From Blasia pusilla (lineage: Eukaryota; Marchantiophyta; Marchantiopsida; Blasiales), in the NCBI GenBank assembly GCA_050084515.1, contig CM114275.1, positions 1,984,001 through 2,048,000 of the forward strand: a DNA stretch of 64,000 nt, in the 5' to 3' direction. Below the pieces are notes generated by a model, which worked only from the letters and a program-made list of their open reading frames with translations, was not told the DNA's origin and did no database searches. Shown here in pieces: positions 36,101 through 47,509 of this stretch; position 1 is the first letter of the stretch; every line of letters begins with the position of its first letter. The translations under genes were made by a program, and so were the position numbers.

Positions 36101-38166
36101 ATACTGGTTTGGATGAAGAGTTCATGAGTTTGCAATCTCAGACACCAGTCTCTTAATGGGATCTGGAGTTTCAGTGGAAATCTATTATTTGTGTGGAACC
36201 GAAAACAATTGTGTAAGCTAGTGAGGGCTAATTCTTTTATACTTAATTTTGCTCTCAGGGCTTCAAGTTGACTATACAGGGGACATTGCGTGAATCCCTA
36301 CGATGGCGATCCGTATCAGCTCAGAAAAGAATGAGCATGATGAAGGAAACGGGAATTGGTCTTCAACTTGCACAACTGGGCCTTGCTGCATCTGCAGCTG
36401 TAAGTTGGAACTTCACTCAGATTAAGTTTAGCAGTGGAGGTGTCTGGAAGTTATTAGATATTGTTTATCTTGCTTCTGTTAATTTTGTAGCTGATGCACA
36501 TCAGTTATATGCCTGTCAATTATGCATCTTGCTCTACCAGAGAGATGTTGAAGGTGAGTTTTTCCTGAGAGTCTAGAATATGATCAAGAATGGTGATATC
36601 TTTCATGACCTATCAGTTGGTGAGTCAGTTAAAGCATCGTGAGACCATTTAACTCAATTTAAAAAAAATAGGGGTTTGTACCCTTAACTAGGGAGGTGTT
36701 CGGAATGGAATAAGAAGTGAAAACACTTATCTGCAGAACAAAAAAGAATCATGTCTTAACATCATGACCTTGATATGAATTGGTGACAAGATGCGTAATG
36801 CTAGTGTGGCACTTAGTCATAAAACTACAGAGAGATTGAAGCTTATCTTGTGCAGGGAGCAAAGCGCCAAAACTCTGGGCCGCGTGGTACACATGTTGAG
36901 GTTGAGTCTCTGGGTACCGCTCCTGTGAATGGCACCAACTCCAGCACAGGCTCTCACAAGTTGCATTTCCGTATTGAGGTTGGTTTTTGTTTCCTGCTGT
37001 TGCTACCTTCTCAATGCTCTTGGAAGATGGAGCTGGCAGCTGCTAATCTTTTTCATAAAATGTCCCATTTTGCAATAGATTGGGCCAGGGGATGATCGAT
37101 CTTTGTCTATTTGTAGAGAGGGAAGGACTCCTTCCCACTTCATGATTCCCCTCTATATTCTTACTGAAGAATGAAGGTTTATCCCTTTAACCGAGCCCTT
37201 CTCTCTCTAAGGAATGGAAGATCTCTCCATTAATATCCATTCCCTTTCTTGTCCTATCTCCTTCCTCTCTATATCTATTTTCTTTGAAGGAATGGAGAGG
37301 GTTTGTCCTCATCCTCACTCAATTCCCCCTCCTCTATTTTCTATATCCATAGTCTCTCTCTCAAGATCCTCTTTCACTCTATATCATTATCTGTTTGCTT
37401 GGTCCTGGCAGAGGTGGGCTCAATGATGCCTTGCAATGTAAGCACCACCCAGGACAAGTGTCATTTGTGACTGATTGATACAAAGTGCCTTGGTACCGTT
37501 GACAATTTCTGTAGTCAGGTTTAGGTCTCATGCAGGATTTTAACCACTGTGAAGGGATCATTATGAGTAGAACTGAGCAGGATTTGATATCTTGGCTGCA
37601 CATATTGTTGCTGTTTTGTTGGAGACCTTGTGTGTTGTAACTGAAGCCTTTATTGCTTTTACTTCTGATTTGGGTTAATTTTATCTCAGCGGTCCCTAAT
37701 TGATCGAATTCATTGTAATTATAGAGCACACAGCTGGAGTTGGGGGAATCAACAGATGAGAATACTGATCACGGCGCCATACAACAAGGCTTTGTACGTT
37801 AGCTCTGCCCTTAGCTCTAATATGTCCTTGTATCATGTGAAGTATCTCTCTTGAAGATCTGTTAAGTAATTTGATTTTCTGGCTTAAACCCCATTTGCTG
37901 GAAAGAAGTGAAGTTAATTTTCATTGAATCTGTTTCTTTAAGAAGTGGCCGAACTTCAGACTAGTTATTGAGGATAGTTTACATCAGCCCTTGACTGAAG
38001 ATACACGGGCATAAATAACTCTTAACATCTGGCTTGGGATGGTTGTGCTGGACAGATCTCTATTACGCCTTTGAGCTTGGTTTCTCGGGTTGAACCCCAA
38101 ACACAGGCTTCCGTTGCCTCCTGGATAGCTTCCACTGTGAATCTTGGAGTACCCTCTGCGCTTTAA
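33107..38166 (+). CDS. SurE: SurE-like 5'-nucleotidase/phosphatase, 10 exons, 391 aa
   Basis: Metal-dependent phosphatase of the SurE family (nucleoside monophosphate dephosphorylation in characterised members; plant role little known). Exons by splice sites and homology: 33107-33408, 33602-33696, 34434-34501, 34783-34826, 35403-35480, 35613-35766, 36259-36399, 36856-36978, 37734-37793, 38056-38166; all introns GT-AG, total 1176 nt in frame. Residues 65-79 hold LISNDDGIRAPGL with metal ligands Asp71-Asp72; Ser104 is in ERSAAGHGIT; VSGTPADCVSLGLSG spans exons 2-3; SGINKGSNCGYH (158-169) supplies the conserved Asn; YSGTVAGAREA follows. Residues 1-62 are a hydrophilic, poorly conserved extension without a clear transit peptide. 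Length matches plant SurE proteins (about 385 aa). No stop or shift: apparently functional. Confidence 0.95.
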
Positions 38167-39725
38167 TGCGTGGTCTTGACAGAAAATGGACTATGCATGC
38201 ACACCTAGCAATAATGGCTTTGTTAGCTGTATTTGTTGAGGATTTGAGGTCTCCACGGAGGTGTTGTATACGACAAGCAATGAGTATTCATTTGGTGTCC
38301 ATGGCAGACTTTGTTGGCTTGGTGGGCATCCCCCATACAGTAGGGGTTTCGATGGTGCATAAGGAGTACATCATCTTGATTCTGTATTCATGGACTGACT
38401 GAGTGTCTCCTCTAGTACTCAACTTTTTGTGCCTCCAATATTTTGTCATGTGGGTGTTCTCAGCTACCCACTCAGACCACATCTGAACCTTTTCAGGAGC
38501 TCAGTTACTATGTAAGTTTCCCACTTTCCCACTTTCCCTGTCTGAAGTGTAAGGAAACAAGACTGAAATGGTGGAAAGCAGAATCTTTCTTGTAAATATA
38601 CCGGGATTTCCGCTGCAGGAAGCTTTGGGTCTGCATAAATCTGATGATTCTACTTCATTTCGTCCTCTTAGCTTAATTGACACATTAATCTGACTATTAA
38701 CGACTAGATATGGACTCAACTCGTCTTCTAAGGCCATCCTAAGAAAATCATCAATGGTCTTGAAAAATTGTGGATGTATACCTTATCCCTTCTGTCAATA
38801 TGTGGGGGACATTCTCAGACAGTTGACAGAATGCTGGAGGGACACACCTGATATCAACAACGTTCTTCAGCTCAACTTTCCTATTAATAAGCCATGGTGG
38901 CCACTTAACATCACGTGAAATTTATGTCCCATTCTATGTAATTATCAAACGTGTGGACTGCATTTCTCATCCCAGGATATCTCCTTCGGTTGGACTTCTA
39001 GCATCAAACCTTCTTTTATTTTTGGCTCGTGACTCCATAAATCTTCAATTGTGGAACACGGATGCATAAAAGAAGTGTGTCCATCTGTTTGCAAAAAGCC
39101 GTAAGACCCGAACATTCGCACTTCCCAATCACATATTTCTCTTGTCTCATGCATTACATAATTTGGTCCCTCTTAACGAAAATGGAAAGCTAGGAAAGAA
39201 GACGGACCGTCTATAATTACAGGGATGGCTCCTCTACTATATGGTTACTATTGGGAATAACCTCCACGAGTGTGTGACCTCATAGGCACGCTTGTTACAC
39301 AAACATGATGCCTATTTTCCCCATTATCTACAGAACTCAGGGAAGATGGCTTCCTTTTTACTTACCACCTCTTTTGACTGGAGTGGGATATTAAGAAAAC
39401 GTTTTTTAACATAAGAACCAAAAGATCATGTTTTTGGCTTTTATGGCAGCGTTTAAAGGGGCATTACAGCGTGTAGGAGGACTTTACATTAGCATGTAAG
39501 TTTATTGCAAAATAGAGTTCTTTTCTAACGCTACATTAAAAAACAACCAATCATTGGAAAACAATCTAAAACCCCAACCATATAGTATTCATGCTTTTTA
39601 AAGTTTTCCATCTCCTTTTTTGAAAAAAAAATCATTTTCCATGTTTCATCTTGATTGATTGGGAAGAAAAGGGATCTCCTCTTACAAATACACTTCCCAA
39701 GGTGAAGGAATAACTGGATGTAGAG
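38167..39725. other. 3' flank of SurE and intergenic DNA
   Basis: The first few hundred bases are probably the SurE 3' untranslated region; no single polyadenylation signal stands out. Short frames on both strands (for example 38166-38402, 38945-39154) show no domain. Confidence 0.4.
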
Positions 39726-39728
39726 TGT

Positions 39729-40314
39729 CTATACGTAATCAGTATACGTAATATCTATATTAGAATATGCTAACAATTCTCCTTCATCAACTCTTAGCTT
39801 CACATTTTGGTCTAATAATGTAGAGATTGACTTATAAACCGATGTACCATATTTTGAAAGCAGATGAAGAACATAATGTCGTTGTAACGACCACATTACA
39901 ATGACAATAATCAAGATTTATTGTACCATATTCTTAATTATCCCAATAATCAAGAGGTCATCAACGTACAATACAAAAACAACAATATGGACTTATTATC
40001 TCAAGACATATAGTGCGGAATCAGAATCACAAACTCTAAAGCCAAGCCCTTGTAAGACGTATGTAATCATGCCATTCCAAGCTTTTGGAGCTTGCTTGAG
40101 TCCGTATAAAGCTTTCTTTAATTTGCATACGCGGAATGGAAACTTTGAATGCTCATATTGAGGTGGTTGATCCACGTATACCTCCTCATGAAAATCTCTA
40201 TTCAAGAAGACATTGTTGACGTGCATGTGATGTAGTCTCCACTTCTTACTTACTATAATTGCAATTATTGGTCTTGTAATCGTCATCTTTGCAATATGGA
40301 TAAATGTGTCCTCT
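39729..40314 (-). pseudogene. copia reverse transcriptase fragment, internally deleted
   Basis: On the minus strand EDTFIHIAKM, VSKKWRLHHMHVNNVFLN and FPFRVCKLKKALYGLKQAP (40314-40000) match the copia reverse transcriptase at 15890-16135 of this window. After LYVLR the sequence jumps to HLLSKYG...KLRVDEGELLA (39900-39740), corresponding to 16408-16505, so the YVDDLL part is largely lost. It is cut at 40315 by an LTR end. It is a relative of the 12486-17486 element, separately inserted. Confidence 0.88.
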
Positions 40315-40932
40315 GTCGTGCGCATACACATCGCTACACAACACACATCGCTGGTCACATCTACACAACATCGATCTTCCCCAACATATGAGTAGATCCA
40401 CACATAAACGAAATACACTCACGCATATACACCAAGACCCCACGAAAAAATCAGAGTAGTAAAAACGGATCATCCGGCCTAAAAATCCACTTATAAATCT
40501 ACATCGGTATATCGAACCACATCCATCCTATGCTATGAAGGAATCCATACGCTAGCACCCTAGATCCTACACATCCACACACGTACATGTAAGAGAGGTG
40601 CTCCTAAGGCTCAACATGAGAAAGATGGCTTGAGAAAGCCATCTCTCTCACTCTTATACCCTTGAGAAAGGCCAAAAGGCTCTTCTTCCAAAAATAGCCT
40701 TCCCAACAGTAACCTATGTGCACAGGTTATCGGATGATCGTTGACTCGGTCAACGGGTCACTTGATGGACTAAAACCAAAATAGGTAAATCGCCATAAAC
40801 AACGTTCCCGATGCAACAGACTTGTCGCCAACCTCATCCGACATCTTGGGACAAAGTTACACCCAAACAACCCGCTAACTCTCTAGGTCGTCGACGTGAT
40901 AGAACTCTATCTACGTCAAAATAAGATGGGGC
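40315..40932 (-). repeat. LTR inserted into the copia fragment (about 618 bp)
   Basis: On the minus strand it starts near 40932 with the CATCTTATTTTGACGTAGAT region and ends GCGCACGACA at 40315, directly next to the copia codons for GAGGACACATTT. The opposite-strand fragment at 47003 preserves the LTR start TGTCACATCTTATTTTGACG, which confirms this boundary and orientation. It interrupts an older copia fragment, so it is the younger insertion. Confidence 0.75.
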
Positions 40933-40935
40933 AGC

Positions 40936-41072
40936 TTGTCGTACGCATACACATCGCTATACAACCCACATGGGTGGTCACATGTACACACCACACATTA
41001 CCAATTTCCCATCATATAGGTAGATCCATACATAAATGAAATACACTCACGCATATACACCGAGACCCCATG
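40936..41072 (-). repeat. truncated second copy of the LTR (3' 137 bp)
   Basis: GTCGTACGCATACACATCGCT (first 20 bases shown in part) at 40936 repeats the end region at 40316; both continue through CACTCACGCATATACACC and GAGACCCCA. Similarity ends at 41072, where the gag-protease body begins. It may be the remains of the true 3' LTR of the element at 41073-45450, with a second LTR placed beside it. Confidence 0.7.
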
Positions 41073-41535
41073 ACCGCCCTCCTACCTGGCAGTTAGGTCC
41101 CCCTAACTCCAGTAACTAGATAATAAACACCTATGTATCTGACATGATCTACCATCATATACATATCTAGCACCATTGGTGCTATTGTCCGTGCAACACA
41201 GCCACACTTCAACAACCTGCCCTGTTGATCCTTTTGAAGAGATCTAACACTCTCGTACCCTGCTCCAAACATAGGCATGACTCCATGCCTGCCTCACGAG
41301 CTCGTCTGCACTCCACGCATCTCAACACTCGTCCCCAAAAACAATAAAGAAGCTCTACACCATAGGAAGAGATACCCACCTTGACATGTCTCTCCGTGGG
41401 ACTATCAGCTACGGGAATGTCCTCCACATGTGTTTTCCTCTCCCCGAACCCTCATAATCAGCTAACAACAACTGTGAATGCTACCAACGTGGTCACCGTA
41501 TCCTCAAATGGTTGACCACTACTACCCCCTACAAA

Positions 41536-44036
41536 CTACACTAGTAGATGGCTCACACGTCCATCACCTGATCGCCACCCCGGCCGATAAGAAATCGTCT
41601 CCTCCCAAAAATCCAGAATGATCCCAAGGGGGTACAACACCGTACTCCCTACCAACATATCATACGAATCTGCCAGTGTCGTAATTGCCCGAGCGCGCAC
41701 CATCGCACTATCCAACTCATGCTGTGGCTGCAGTCTAATCACCAATTCATGTCGAGTTATGTACTGGGTGGGTGATATGCCCCCAATAGAGGTTTGTATC
41801 TGAAAGGGACAATGCTCGATGTTGCCTTTTCGTAACCCCAACGTCAAACACGCCGCCTTCCCTAACATCAAAGGCTGCGCTACGGGTGGTACACAGTACC
41901 TATGAGACTAACCAAGGGAAACAATCCTACTCGGTTATCCAACAACAACACACCTAGTGTGATCATGGCTCGCTCTATCGCTTGCCTAGCTGGCACTACC
42001 AACTTCTCTGCCGCTACATGCCATGACTCTACGGGGGATGTTTCAAGCAACTGCTCCAAGGGCAAGTCCACCACCTCCTCAAATACCTCTGAACAAGCAG
42101 AAATTACCTCTCCACGCTCACACAACATGGCGGCCAACTCGAACACCTCCGATGGTCCAACTCCCAACGTCACCAACTCCATGGCGGAAAAAAAATGGAG
42201 TCTGGATCATCCTAATGGCCACCTCCAACAACATGGTCGACACTGGCTCCTCCCAAGCCGGCCTAGGAGTCGTCACTCCAACTCCTTGTGACGTTGACGC
42301 ACCTGTCTGGCCTGTGGAAGCTACCACTTGTCGAGGCACCATCGATGGTGTATGAAGTGCCTCCAACAATGTGAACGACTGGGGAATTTTGGCTTGCTGC
42401 CCATCGGTCCCCTCCTCTCAACCCCACCTCTCGATGGCTCGATTACTCTCGCAACACCCCTAGTCACCACCGCAACAGCCTCAACTTGAGCTCCACTACA
42501 TATAAATTGCATCCCAACAGAATCCTCACCAGCATCGTGATAAGATATGGAGGTTGGCGCCACACTAGCTACTCTCAGCTCTGTGCCTGCCCTTAGGTGC
42601 ATCATCATCATGGCAAAAATCCTTTGCTCCAACTGATCGATGCGCGTAAGGAGCGTTGCATCAGGTGCACGTCCTCCATCTCTTGTGACTGGTGATGACA
42701 CTCTACCACCATGATCATCCACTACTCGATCTCCACCAACTCTCTCGCCTCCAAGTCCTCTGCCTACCTGTGGGCGTACCTCCCGGCAAAGATCAAAACA
42801 CCTATCCTTAGTGTGACCATATCGGTTACAATGATCAAACTGTAACTGTGGTGGGGCCATCCTCTTTGGCTCTTGAGCAATCTGAGGCACCCTTGGCCCT
42901 CTACCATGCTGTGGGGAGTCCCTCTGCTTATGTGGCCCACCACATATCTAACAAGCCAACCCTAATCCGTGTTGGGTAACATATGTCGGTACGGGATGTT
43001 GCCTCATTGGCTCACGATACTCGCCCTGCTCTCTGGGCCCACCGGCCCGCTCCCGTGGTACTAGTATATGCTAAGGCATTTTTGGGTCTACTCCTACTTG
43101 TCCACATGTCGAATCCCGCACAAATCCCATGGTCACCACCTCCTCCTCACTCATGTTGAGCTCTACCCTTTCAGACAACTCGAAGACCACCTTCAATGTG
43201 GGCTTCTCCGTGTGAAGCAATATTGCATCCCGAACTCTCCTCCATAGCTCCTTGTCCAGGACCCCGTACCAATATTGAACTGATTGCGCCTCAATCACAC
43301 CGTATGTTGCAATGATCAATCTCTGCATGCGCGTGAATGGCTCTTTTAAACTCTCACCCGATCTTTGCTAAAAATCTTGTAGACTCTTCAATTTATCGAT
43401 CCGCACACCCTGGTAGCTCCCCCTCCCAACTATCGGAAAATCTCCACTGTAGGACTAAAACTCGATGGTCCTCTACCACGAGAGGTCTCTGCCATCCTCA
43501 CCATCTAGTCCCCAGGCTGATTGTGAAGGTCTCTCCGCCGTCACTATCCCATCATACGCCTCGCGGCCACATACCCTAGAGCCCAATACTTCCTCCATGC
43601 ATCGAACTCTATAGAGTATAGAGATCAAAACTCCATGTAATCATCCATCTAGGACCCCTCCAAGTGCTGGAACAACGTACCCCTTCCATTGCATAAAAGG
43701 GTTGAACTGCGTAGAGGTCTGTATCTCTTGGAAGTCGCACCACGTGTCAAGCTCTTGGATGAGGTCAACTAGATCTATGATGCTTACCGCACCCAAGAAA
43801 CGACGCATGCCCCAATGGCCCATATCGTCCATCTCTCCCCAGGTGACACTCTCTCCATCTATGATCTTGGCACTAGACTCGGTGTCTAGTGATGACGATC
43901 CATCCACGGATGGAAGTTGGGGTGGTTCCTCACTAGAAACCCCTCGATACCTCACCCCACTCCATGTCACTCCACAACCACTTCTCGTACTACCCCGTTC
44001 TTCCGAACCCTGGAAAAATGTCGTGATGACAACCAT
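41536..44036 (-). pseudogene. gag-protease polyprotein of the retroelement, decayed
   Basis: Reading right to left: an N-terminal acidic piece (44036-43641); a gag-like piece (43328-43071) with YWYGVLDKELWRRVRDAILL and SERVELNMSEEEV; two knuckle-like motifs, one degraded (ICGGPHKQRD, about 42950) and one at 42830-42790 (CNRYGHTKDRCF); a coiled-coil-like stretch (LTRIDQLEQRIFAMMMM); a long linker; and an end piece (41871-41536) with ITTLADSYDMLVGSTVLYPLG and ETISYRPGWRSGD that looks like the C-terminal half of a retroviral-type protease. Stops and shifts separate the pieces. Resemblance judged by eye. Confidence 0.6.
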
Positions 44037-45191
44037 GTCTCACCCGCTCAAGCACTTAGACTCACCAAGAGTCTCCCGCACTCCTCACTAGCTCACCTAC
44101 GCTAATGGTAATCCCGTGACGACACACCCGGCCTCACGCACACTGAACACTCAGGCTCACAATGAGCCTCCCAACTAACTCACCTAAGCTACTGACACTC
44201 TCTCTCGGGTCATACACGCGATCCCTACTCAGAAACCCCTGTATATCCACCAACATGCTACACATGCATGGAGATTACACTCGTCACCATCGCTACACCC
44301 ATCTAGCACCAGCAAGTACTCAATACCCAGCACTCTCAATCACACAAGATAAGTGGGGGAAAATTTACTCAAATGGGTAACCCGATCACGCACTCCAACC
44401 TATTGCTCCATCAACACTTACTCCTCCGTGTGGCTCGGCAACCTCCGTAGCACAACCATCTCCTCACACAACACGTCGACCCTCCCGTTAGTGGATGCAA
44501 ACTACCCTTCAACATCAACATGTATGTCTCCATCACACCCCTCCATTGCAAACTCTCAACACTAGTTGGGTGTGCGGTACTACCAAGTCAAACTCCATCA
44601 ATGACTCTCAAGCTAACGAATCCGGTCACAAATCCCAATTCCTACTCAAAAAAATCAGGTCATGAAAATCTCTCCACAAGGCCTTGGCCCACGCCCCTAT
44701 GCACCCGACCTCCTTTGCGCAATCCAACCCTTTCCTTGTTGCTACCGATATTCCGCTACCTCCCAATAGCTTCCGTTGCGCGGAGCCTTGCTTCGCCGCT
44801 ACCCGTGCATGCATCCCTATGGATGCGACCCTGCTCTTATTGGCATCGTAACTCAGCCCCCCAACTTGCTTCTACCTTGGCGGGCGCGGCTCCCTGTGCC
44901 CGCTCACGACCTCACTCCCTTAGGTCTGGACCTCCATCCTCGTCATAAAACCTTGGCACGGCTCCCTACAGATCTTGTTTACTCCTTCCATCTTCCACAC
45001 GGGCCCATCCATGGGCATGGCTCCCTATGGAGCCTTACTGCCTAGTTGGATCCCGACCTCTGCGACTTTTCAGTTCCCATACCCCATCGCACGTCTTCAC
45101 ATCTTCCGCGCTAGGTTGGCTACACCGTGGCCCGCCCTCCCACGTTTTGGCTACCCACGTACTCCCGTGGCGTAGCTTGTCGCCCGTCCCA

Positions 45192-45250
45192 ACTCCGTTC
45201 TCACTCAGGTGAGAACGGAGTCGCACCGTCCCAACTCCGTTCTCACTCGC
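45192..45250. repeat. perfect 13-bp hairpin and adjacent half-copy
   Basis: ACTCCGTTCTCAC and GTGAGAACGGAGT flank a TCAG loop (45192-45221). The left arm with its flank (GTCCCAACTCCGTTCTCACT) occurs again at about 45227-45247, so one arm was duplicated. It sits in the 5' leader part of the retroelement and could be a structured RNA element or only a duplication scar. Confidence 0.7.
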
Positions 45251-45460
45251 CCGCGACGTAACCCTAGCCCTAGGCGGCTATGACCTAACTCTAGCCGACT
45301 TTACTTGACAGCCGCTCGGCGGGTGCAAGACCTAAAAACTCCTTTCCCTCTCCTTCCCACCATCCTCCGTTCTCCCATCAACGCTACACTCTGTGGTACA
45401 CCCGAGCACCCTATCCGCCACTTTGCTATTGCTCTACTCTAGTGCGCTACACATAAAAAT

Positions 45461-46231
45461 CTGAGAACCACCACTGATATTGATGTAGTTGGACATGAGT
45501 TAAGACATGTGATGAATGAGGTTATGTACGAGAGTGTTGGAGAAGAAAATGTTAGAAAGTTTGATCCTACTCTTACATATGAGGGGAAAACTATATATAA
45601 GTCAACATTGGTGAGCCAACTTGTTGGAAATCCTATCCTTTCAAAAGATAGACTATTAAGAGTGAGAAGCTCATTGACATTTAGTGTTCCTAAAGTTTGT
45701 TTACAACCTTCAAATACACCAGCAGTGTGATGTATATTTGATATTGGTAGTACATGTGTTGTGTTGTTCAAAGAGGAAGCTTTGCAATCTTCTACCTCAA
45801 GGGCTGCAACATCTAGACAAAGAGGAAAAAAGACTCAAGGAGTCCCTACAAATCGCATGGAAAGAGGATATACTTACAAATCTTGGATAGGTAAAGTTCA
45901 TAAATTGAGGAGAAAAAGAAGAAAGTGTAATACAAAAATAAGACATGAAGTATCATTACATGATAGAGATAGATCTGAACATGTTGGAGGATCTACAACG
46001 GAAAACGATGGGATAGAGTGTATGTTCAATTGGTTCACTCCTCCTCTGAATCAAAGCTCAGTTCGTTTCACTTATGATAACAATGATGTACAATGGATTG
46101 AATTAGATATGGTAATTGCTTGTGTTACAATGGAATACAAGCAAGGAGTGAGAGATGTTTGGATATTAGATCCTTATGATAGAAAATTTGTAGATGTTTT
46201 CTTAAAAGACAAGAGAACCTTGAGTCTTTAA
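45461..46231 (+). pseudogene. unrecognised 257-codon ORF with one internal stop
   Basis: One frame is open from 45461 to the TAA at 46229 except for a single TGA at 45728-45730. The first part has GHELRHVMNEVMY, NVRKFDPTLTYEGKT and IYKSTLVSQL; the second has a basic tract (KLRRKRRKC) and an acidic/aromatic end (FTYDNNDVQWIELDM, DVWILDPYDRK). The reading is coherent and not low-complexity, so it was a real protein. I do not recognise the family. It lies just outside a copy of the terminal sequence of the transposon at 47487-52983 (46573-46594), so it may belong to a related element. Host origin cannot be excluded. Confidence 0.5.
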
Positions 46232-46572
46232 AGTATTTATGACATAAAATATTTACATGAAGCTTGTTGTGTATTTCATTGAAATATATTTGTATGATGT
46301 CTAAGTGTATTGTGTGTATTATTTTTCATTAACATCCAATTGGCTCATTGAACTATGCTTCTTTGGTATAAATTGTACATGCATGCAAAAGAGGCCGTAG
46401 GTTTTTCAAAGATTTTTATAATAGTGAAAGGGTTATTAAAATCTATAATCGAAGAAAATATAGAAGCGATGCCTCAATTAAAATTTTTGAAAAACTAAAT
46501 AGGACCTATTAATTAAAAAAAATAATAGTGAAGGGTCATTTTAAAGGCTTGCGATCGCACATGATGTATTAG
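46232..46572. other. AT-rich, no gene
   Basis: Poly-A and T-rich DNA between the ORF and the inverted repeat; nothing else recognised. Confidence 0.5.
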
Positions 46573-46760
46573 ACCATCTAGGTGACATCCCCGAGAGCTA
46601 ATAGAGCTTGTAGAGAAGTGTGGAGTGGTACATCCAATATGCTTGGAGTGAAGCCCTCATGGAGAGGTATGTTGAGGTTCTAATGGGGACATTGGCATTG
46701 ATGCCATTTGATATGTAGGAGTCTTCAATAGGTATCTAGAAGATGATATGGAGGTGGTGG
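46573..46760 (+). repeat. 188-bp inverted repeat, left arm
   Basis: It pairs with 47321-47508; only two mismatches were seen over 188 bp. Its first 22 bases (ACCATCTAGGTGACATCCCC and two more) equal the terminal sequence of the transposon at 47487, followed by a copy of that transposon's flanking DNA including GAGCTAATAG, the complement of its target duplication. Confidence 0.92.
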
Positions 46761-47002
46761 CAGTATAGCCACCAGTGACACTGGTACTACAATCGGCTTG
46801 TGTGGAGGGAGATGAGATGTGGGGATTTGACTCATTGCGATGTTATGGTCCACTTTTGCGAAAATCAATGATAGGAGTTCATGGCTCAAGATGAGGATTT
46901 TTTTTGGTGACGTTTGATGGTCAGAGGGGCATAACTCGGGTGGATTTCTGCTAGCAATGTTGGTGTGTGTTCATGGTTTCCGAGGATGGTATATGGCATG
47001 TT

Positions 47003-47290
47003 AGATGGTTGTCACATCTTATTTTGACGTAGGTAGAGTTTTATCACGCCGACGGCATAGAGAGTCCGCGGGTTGTTCGGGTTTAACTTCGTTCCGAGAG
47101 GTCGGATGAGGTTGGCAACATGTCTGTTGCATCAGGAATGTCGTTTATGGCTATTTCCTATTTTGGTTTTAGTTACTCAGGTGACCTGTTGACCAAGTCA
47201 ACGGTCACCCAATAACATGTGCACGCTGGTTACCATTGGAAATTCCACCACCTCAAATTTTTGATAAGAGCCTTTTGGCTCTTATAAAAA
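47003..47290 (+). repeat. LTR 5' fragment, opposite strand to the 40.3-kb LTR
   Basis: It begins TGTCACATCTTATTTTGACG and continues as a diverged complement of 40930 down to about 40670, including CGTTTATGGC, GTTGACC(A/G)AGTCAAC and GAGCCTTTTGGC. It stops near 47290. It lies between the arms of the 188-bp inverted repeat. The sequence AAAAATCTGAGAACCACCAC at its right limit also occurs at 45455-45474. Confidence 0.75.
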
Positions 47291-47320
47291 ATCTGAGAAC
47301 CACCACCATGATATGGAGGT

Positions 47321-47508
47321 CCACCACCTCCATATCATCTTCTAGATACCTATTGAAGACTCCTACATATCAAATGGCATCAATGCCAATGTCCCCATTA
47401 AAACCTCAACATACCTCTCTATGAGGGCTTCACTCCAAGCATATTGGATGTACCACTCCACACTTCTCTACAAGCTCTATTAGCTCTCGGGGATGTCACC
47501 TAGATGGT
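47321..47508 (-). repeat. 188-bp inverted repeat, right arm
   Basis: Complement of 46573-46760 with two differences. It consists of 166 bp of flanking sequence, containing the left TATTAGCTC target copy at 47478-47486, and the first 22 bases of the transposon beginning at 47487. Just left of it ATGATATGGAGGT and ACCTCCATATCAT form a further 13-bp palindrome with a CCACC loop (47308-47338). Confidence 0.92.
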
Positions 47509-47509
47509 T

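Larger units (their letters stand above)
41073..45450 (-). mobile_element. minus-strand LTR retroelement body with gag and protease, truncated
   Basis: Gag-like and protease-like frames run from about 44036 down to 41536. An LTR piece follows on the left. No reverse transcriptase or integrase sequence and no right-hand LTR or primer site could be found, so the element has lost most of pol or is a non-autonomous form. It is strikingly C-rich on the plus strand compared with the surrounding AT-rich DNA. Superfamily is probably Ty3/gypsy, from the gag-knuckle-protease order only. Confidence 0.6.

Noticed and set aside
43641-45226. Numerous plus-strand ORFs (70-142 aa) rich in Ser, Pro and Thr
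   Set aside because: They are antisense shadows of the minus-strand gag-protease body and its C-rich leader; none shows a domain.
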